Part shown: positions 59,060-64,000 of the stretch, in pieces
How positions within the stretch are numbered: position 1 is the first letter of the stretch
How the letters are laid out: each line of letters opens with the position of its first letter
Assembly: GCF_000204055.1 (NCBI RefSeq)
Contig: NW_006768770.1
Coordinates: 1,496,094 to 1,560,093, forward strand
Origin: Melampsora larici-populina 98AG31
Taxonomy: Eukaryota > Basidiomycota > Pucciniomycetes > Pucciniales > Melampsoraceae
DNA length: 64,000 bases
Reading direction: 5' to 3'
Program-made: the position numbers and the translations under genes
The notes under the pieces: generated by a model
What the model was told of the DNA's origin: nothing
The model's database searches: none
The model's input: only the letters and a program-made list of their open reading frames with translations

Positions 59060-60382
59060 CTCAAGGCGTCTTTTGATGCCCAGGAAGCAAACAACGTGTT
59101 ATTTGAGAAAACCTGTGACCATCCTTCGGTACTCCCACAGCTGACACCTGCCAAGTAATAAGTGATCTGGAATCGCTGGCATACTACAGCAAACTGAATG
59201 AAGATGTTAACAAGGAGTGATAGGAAGAATCAGTAGCCAGGAACATTTTACATGTCGTGTAATCAAATTATATGGAACTAGTTGGCTTACCGCATGGTGA
59301 GCTTTTCGCAGCTCAACTAAAGACTTCTTTTGTACAGTGGCGACTGAGCTTGTAGGGCTTGGTTTTCCATGACATAAATGAAGTTTTTCAATGTCAACTA
59401 GCTCATCGAATAACGGCTGATATTTTTGTCGCTGTTCAGTAGTGAGTTTGTGAACTTGAGGAGCTGCAGTCGACTCATCGAGGTGTTGGAGATTGATTTC
59501 ATCTTTGTCTTCCAATTCCGTTGATTCGTCTCCATCAAAGGGTACGTTGGAGAGATTTGGAAGGTCGGCCAATGCAAAGAAGAAAGGGTCTCAAAAGACG
59601 TCTTTCTGATCTTTGTTCAGCTTCTTCCAAATTTTTGACACCTTCCGGTTTCGTTCCGCCCATCCCTCTGAGTCGCCTGACTCTGGTACTGTGGAAAGAA
59701 CTTATCCTCAACAACAGGAAATCAGTTCAACACAAAGGAAAATACATACATGTTTCAGCAAGCGCCAGTGGACAAAAAGCTAAAAATCGAATCCAGGGAT
59801 TTGCATGCCCCTTCCTCGCTCCTTCTCCCCTATAGGTTGACATGTATACGGGCGTTTAAGCACACTACATACAGTGAATTTTATTCAATCAACAGATGGG
59901 ACAATAACTTACACAAGATTCCAGATCACAATTTCTGGCACTCCACCCATCAAGGCTGCCATCAGCATTCTCTTCTCGTATTCCAAGCAAATACTCTTCA
60001 CCAAAGTCCTAATCTCCTGATGAGGTCTACTTGACTTTGATCCTTGTTTAGCAATATGTTGTCGAAGTTCAACAAGAGTCCAATCATCCAGATGGTCCTC
60101 GAAGGTTTCCATCTCTAGTCCAGGAAAGCGAGATCGGAAGATGCTGGGTTGAGAGGATTTGTTTTGAGTGATTGTTTGACCCTGGTCTTCTTCTTCAGTT
60201 TGGCGATCTGGGATGATGTTTTGATCATCACCTTCAGTAACGTTCTGACCATCACCATTCTTCGTTTTCGTCTTCTTCTTTGATTTTGACCTCTTCGTCT
60301 TCGCATTGGATTTTGACTGAGTCAGTACACCAGTTGAATGACTTGCACCATCAGAAACCGGATTACGACGAGTGGAAACCAT
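59060..60382 (-). pseudogene. Lineage-type gene, 5' part, split by a YR retroelement
   Basis: Exons 60382-59913, 59829-59750, 59688-59291 and the first 134 nt of exon 4 (59193-59060) keep phase. The start is MVSTRRNPVSDG, followed by a basic KSKKKTKTKNG stretch and a helical region (LRQHIAKQGSKSSRPHQEIR). The next exons read NPWIRFLAFCPLALAETLPE and GWAERNRKVSKIWKKLNKDQ, then TGA (59591-59593) and DPFFFALADLPN. The TGA stands where Arg or Lys would be expected. Exon 4 (FAVVCQRFQITYYLAGVSCG...) stops at the element and resumes at 52821. The phase fit across the insertion (134 + 137 nt) is exact. Function unknown. Confidence 0.65.
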
Positions 60383-60542
60383 CAAGACTGCAGGTGGTTA
60401 AGCAAGGTAATGTAGGAAGGTGATTATAGATTTTATGATTGGATTTTATGATTGTAGAATGGAGGGGATAAAGATGATTAGAATGACAGAAATCGAGGAG
60501 ATAACTGTGGAGTTGGTGTGACGCAAAGTCAGTGCCCTCTCT

Positions 60543-60650
60543 CCAAACCTCCATAAATCCATGCTACACGTGGAAGGTGCTGGAATCAACAAGTATCCAA
60601 ACCTCCATAAATCCATGCTACACGTGGAAGGTGCTGGAATCAACAAGTAT
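60543..60650 (+). repeat. Perfect 54-bp tandem duplication
   Basis: Units 60543-60596 and 60597-60650 are identical, from CCAAACCTCCATAAATCC to CAACAAGTAT. They lie just upstream of the start of the gene at 59060-60382, so they may be in its promoter. A second imperfect ~46-bp duplication follows near 60720-60805. Confidence 0.95.
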
Positions 60651-61026
60651 AAAATATGTACTCACCACTCAAAAATCATATGTAGGTATAATAATAATAA
60701 CAGGATTGCTCTATATAACTCAATACCATCAAACAGGCTGTAGAGTATAAATGATCTGGTATGCTCAATACCATCAACAGGCTCTAGAGTATAAATAATA
60801 TGCTGTGATGGCTACATAGCGCTAAAAGGAGGTTCTTTGAGGGGTAAACATGGCTAACTGGGAGTTTGAGTGCATATATTCTGATTAAGAATGGGAGCTA
60901 CCTGAATATAGTTAAAATGGAGAATAATAGATGAAAAAATTGGATTCAAAGAGTTAGGCACACTGTGATGTTGTTTGTGTCTGGTGGCAAATCAGGACCT
61001 TGCTCTGACCCCGTAGTATGCTTATG

Positions 61027-61345
61027 AAGTGGACCTGTGCTACCAATCAGACTGTTTGAGTTTGGGTGGTAAACCAAAAGTTGATGCTGCATGTGATAAT
61101 TGATGTATGGGGCGGGCTTTGATATATTCATATGTTGGACACCATGAAGTCAATGTGTCTTGCACTTGTGGGGCAATTAGTCACCTCTGTAAGGCAGTAG
61201 CATGCTTCCTACGGAAACCTGTGCTACCAATCAAACTTTTTGAGTTTTTGAGATGAATCAAAAGTTAAAGCTGTATGGAAGATGGATAGTATGGGGCTTC
61301 ATAATATTCAACTTTTATCCACCGTGAAGTCAATCCATCTTGCAC
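61027..61345 (+). repeat. Diverged direct repeat, two ~130-bp copies
   Basis: ACCTGTGCTACCAATCAGAC at about 61032 and ACCTGTGCTACCAATCAAAC at about 61218 each lead through TTTGAGTTT, CAAAAGTT and GAAGTCAAT to CTTGCACTT. Spacing is about 186 bp. Confidence 0.75.
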
Positions 61346-61783
61346 TTAACACTGTTTTTGTCAACTTTGAGCCTGTTTTTGGAGGTGTGGTCTTCAAATA
61401 AAACATTTTGGGTTTTTGTTTTGAACAGACTGCGAAAGTTGTTTCATGATTGTATAGAATCATCCTTTGATTGGGCCGCAAAAAAATTGTTTTTTTGGTC
61501 AGGATACCTTGAAATCTCACTATTTAGTGTGTAAAAGCCTCACATCACAAGTACTTTATGTGCCTGACCAGATTAGTAACACAATATCTTGCTTGATATT
61601 GAGTAATCAACCTCTGAAAATAGTTTGGCGCCATCCATTTCACCATTGGGCACCTGTGGTGAAAGCCATGACCCCAAAGGTGCCTTCAACAGTGCACCTT
61701 GTAGTCTAGCACTAGCTGGGGATGCACATGGACAACCCAACTAAGCCTCACATCTGGATTTATGGTTGGTTTGGGTCAAATTA

Positions 61784-62160
61784 AACTGGCTTCCTCACAT
61801 ATCTACTTGTCTTTCATCATAAGTTTTATAGAAAGACAAGAGCTATGAAAGACAAAAGTGGCAACACAAGATACATCTTTCACATTGAACTGGCTTCCTC
61901 ACATATCTACTTGTCTTTCATCATAAGTTTTATAGAAAGACAAGAGCTATGAAAGACAAAAGTGGCAACACAAGATACATCTTTCACATTGAACTGGCTT
62001 CCTCACATATGTACTTGTCTTTCATCATAAGTTTTTGTGTTGGAAAGACAAAATACATGGGCACTTCATATTGGTTGCTTCACAATGGTCTTTCATAGGC
62101 AATTATGTTGGCAACACCAGATAGATCTTTCACATTGAACTGGCTTCCCCATATTTGGGC
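61784..62160 (+). repeat. 104-bp tandem repeat
   Basis: AACTGGCTTCCTCACATAT starts at 61784, 61888 and 61992, exactly 104 bp apart, and a degenerate unit begins at 62138. The first two units are nearly identical. Each contains the inverted pair TTGTCTTTCAT/ATGAAAGACAA. Confidence 0.92.
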
Positions 62161-62252
62161 TTGACTTTCATCATATGAAATTGGGCTGGACTTCCATCAT
62201 AAGAAATTGTTTCTTTGGATCATGATAATTCTTTTTCATTCCAATGATCATA

Positions 62253-62422
62253 GCTCTTATCATTGGAATGAATGATGGTACTAGAGTAAGCCATTGCACT
62301 CCAGGGCTGACTCCACCCGAGTACTGGTCCTGATTGGGCTCTTATCATTGGAATGAATGATGGTACTAGAGTAAGCCATTGCACTCCAGGACTGACTCCA
62401 CCCGAGTACTGGTCCTGATTGG
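62253..62422 (+). repeat. 85-bp tandem duplication
   Basis: Two copies start GCTCTTATCATTGGAATG at 62253 and 62338 and differ at one position (CCAGGGCTG versus CCAGGACTG). Confidence 0.92.
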
Positions 62423-63049
62423 TTTAGTAATGCCTGAGTTTATCGGGTGAATCCAGGGGTTACAAAAGGCCTACACCACAAGGTCACCGTAACGGATGAT
62501 CACCCGGTGACAGGTCCCGGCTGACCAGCCGATTTTTGTTGCTGGTGACCCGCGTGTCAAAAGCGTGCTTATCGCCCCCGGGGTAGGCCCGGAATTCTGC
62601 CTCGAGCCTACAGGCTGCTTGTCCGCAGCGGCGCACCCGATTTTTTGGGGGGGAAAAATCTGCCGCTTGTTTTGATTGCCAGCCACAATTCTTTGATCTG
62701 TCTCGTTTCTCGCAGGCACAGGGGGAGTATGAGTGAAGTTGTTTGATTGCAGCAATGGAAACTACAAAGTTACATAAGATGCTAGATAAAACAATGATAA
62801 AAAGATACGACTTGAAGGACCAGAATCCTACATAATCATAATACAAAAACGAGATTTAAACAATGCACAGGGAGACTGTAAATATGCACAATAAAAAAAT
62901 TGTATGACGAGATACCAGAAACAATAAAGCAAAAGTAAAAGAAATATCTGAACATATTCACAGAGAAGTATGAAACAATCGAAGCAAAATGAGACAAAGA
63001 TAGAGAGATAAATGGTGTAGACCAAAGGATCAAACCCTCAATTCTGGTC

Positions 63050-64000
63050 TCATGAAGCCACAATTTGTTTGTGCGATGCCTCATCTGGCCCATCGCTTTC
63101 TCCATAAGTCTGATCCAACTCTTCCATGACAGCCTTGATTTGATCTTCATCTGGCGGAGCAAACTTTGTGATTGTTTGCAGTTCTTTAAAATTCTTTGTC
63201 CCATCGATTCGGTCAATATCATTGTCCAGCGCCACAAGATAGAATCTGTAAGGGGATAAAGCCAAGTGAGAATGTATCAAGCTTGTTGCATTAATAAGTA
63301 TTACATACGCATAACGGTATCGCAAAGGTTTACCCCGAAGGTACTCCAATTTACGGTCCACAACATTCCAGAGCGTTTTGTTCTTATACACCTCAACGTT
63401 CAAGCCCCAATGAATAGCCTGCATTCTCTGAGAGTAGAATAGAGCAATTTGAGTCAGCATCGAATTTATTAACACAAGAGAGTGTCCAGGAAGAGATTCT
63501 CACCAGCCACGCATATCAAGCCTCTTGTAGATGATCCACTGCATCTAGAATTTCGTCCTCCACAAGAATTCGACCACCAACCTGTGCATGTTTCTTCTCC
63601 CAAAGCTATTTGTACATCAGCTCAACTTGAAAATAGAAATGAAGAAAGAAAGAAAGAAATATAAACCTTGAGAATCACACCATCAATCTTTGGCACATTG
63701 GCATCAACTGGCTCGGCTGATTGGTTTGGGAGGCTTATGTTTGAAAGGAGCTGGACAAAGGCAAGGTCTTGACAAAGGAGCTTGAAAAAAATCAGAAGAA
63801 AAAAAAGAGCCACTTACCACACTATCAAATTCTTTTCGTATTTCCTTCAAACAATGGTTGATTGCAGTTTGAAGTGCTTTTGTACTTCGAGGATCTGGAT
63901 CTTTCCCGTACCCTGGTGGAAGGCAGCGACGCTTCCATGGATCAGGATTTGACAATACTGCACTCTGGGGCTTTTGTATTAGTACTTTGGTGATTTCAGG
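63050..64000 (-). pseudogene. Lineage-type multi-exon gene, 3' part (5' end outside window)
   Basis: Exons 64000-63818, 63750-63667, 63581-63504, 63427-63309 and 63245-63050 keep phase and end at a TGA at 63050. Visible protein blocks are NPDPWKRRCLPPGYGKDPDP, INHCLKEIRKEFDSV, VPKIDGVILK, VGGRILVEDEILDAVDHLQE, AIHWGLNVEVYKNKTLWNVV, VALDNDIDRIDGTKNFKELQ and KFAPPDEDQIKAVMEELDQT. An in-frame TGA (63516-63518) between HLQEA and YAWL breaks the model unless a different splice is used. I do not recognise the family. It lies in the same orientation as the gene at 59060-60382 and could belong to the same class of rust-specific or transposon-derived genes. Confidence 0.6.

Larger units (their letters stand above)
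60651..63049. other. Repeat-rich intergenic region
   Basis: No gene is called. It holds the direct repeats at 61027-61345, 61784-62160 and 62253-62422, and a GC-rich patch at 62470-62660 with CACCCGGTG and CGCCCCCGGGG. Confidence 0.5.

Noticed and set aside
1..64000. CRISPR array, operon or bacterial signals
   Set aside because: Spliceosomal introns, eukaryotic genes and transposons show this is fungal nuclear DNA; the tandem arrays have no spacer-repeat structure.

Overview
The window reads as a transposon-rich stretch of a basidiomycete nuclear genome, most likely a rust fungus (Pucciniales). The evidence is short GT-AG introns, Mutator transposases with an OTU tail, Tnp2-type CACTA elements, lineage-restricted multi-exon genes and a large secreted orphan protein. 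The species cannot be fixed from the sequence. There is one 100-N assembly gap (30475-30574).

Four ordinary host genes are visible: a partial F-box/LRR-like gene (61-1470), a divergent pair for mitochondrial ATP synthase subunit g (35649-36262, minus) and a WDR5/Swd3-type WD40 protein (36441-37839, plus), and a two-exon secreted orphan protein (40607-43234).

Most of the rest is transposable elements, several with ends readable to the base. (1) A 12.1-kb CACTA (EnSpm/CMC) element, 6275-18422, has ~45-bp inverted repeats, an intact Tnp2 transposase, two paralogous accessory genes on either side of it, a further gene, and tandem repeat arrays. It sits inside a host ORF whose halves (18423-19359 and 4400-6271) rejoin in frame across a 3-bp ATG duplication. 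(2) A DDE-transposase-like gene, 20275-25478, is interrupted by a 375-bp hAT-type MITE with an 8-bp duplication. (3) A Mutator transposase fused to an OTU protease domain, 26349-30474, runs into the gap. (4) A complete 5.48-kb Mutator element with a SWIM zinc finger, 45870-51349, has 35-bp inverted repeats and a 9-bp duplication. (5) A 6.2-kb tyrosine-recombinase retroelement, 52826-59059, splits a second multi-exon host gene (60382-59060 and 52821-52039) that also rejoins in frame across a shared CTCA. (6) Several MITEs lie between genes, including a 552-bp TA-flanked element nested in a CACTG-ended MITE whose paralogue 5 kb away preserves the empty site.

Two further lineage-type genes, 59060-60382 and 63050-64000, carry in-frame TGA codons. 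Similar TGA codons occur in two transposon genes, which suggests C-to-T decay. AT-rich intergenic DNA with short tandem repeats fills the remaining space. Gene models were built by hand from splice-site phase and reading-frame continuity; no homology search was possible.
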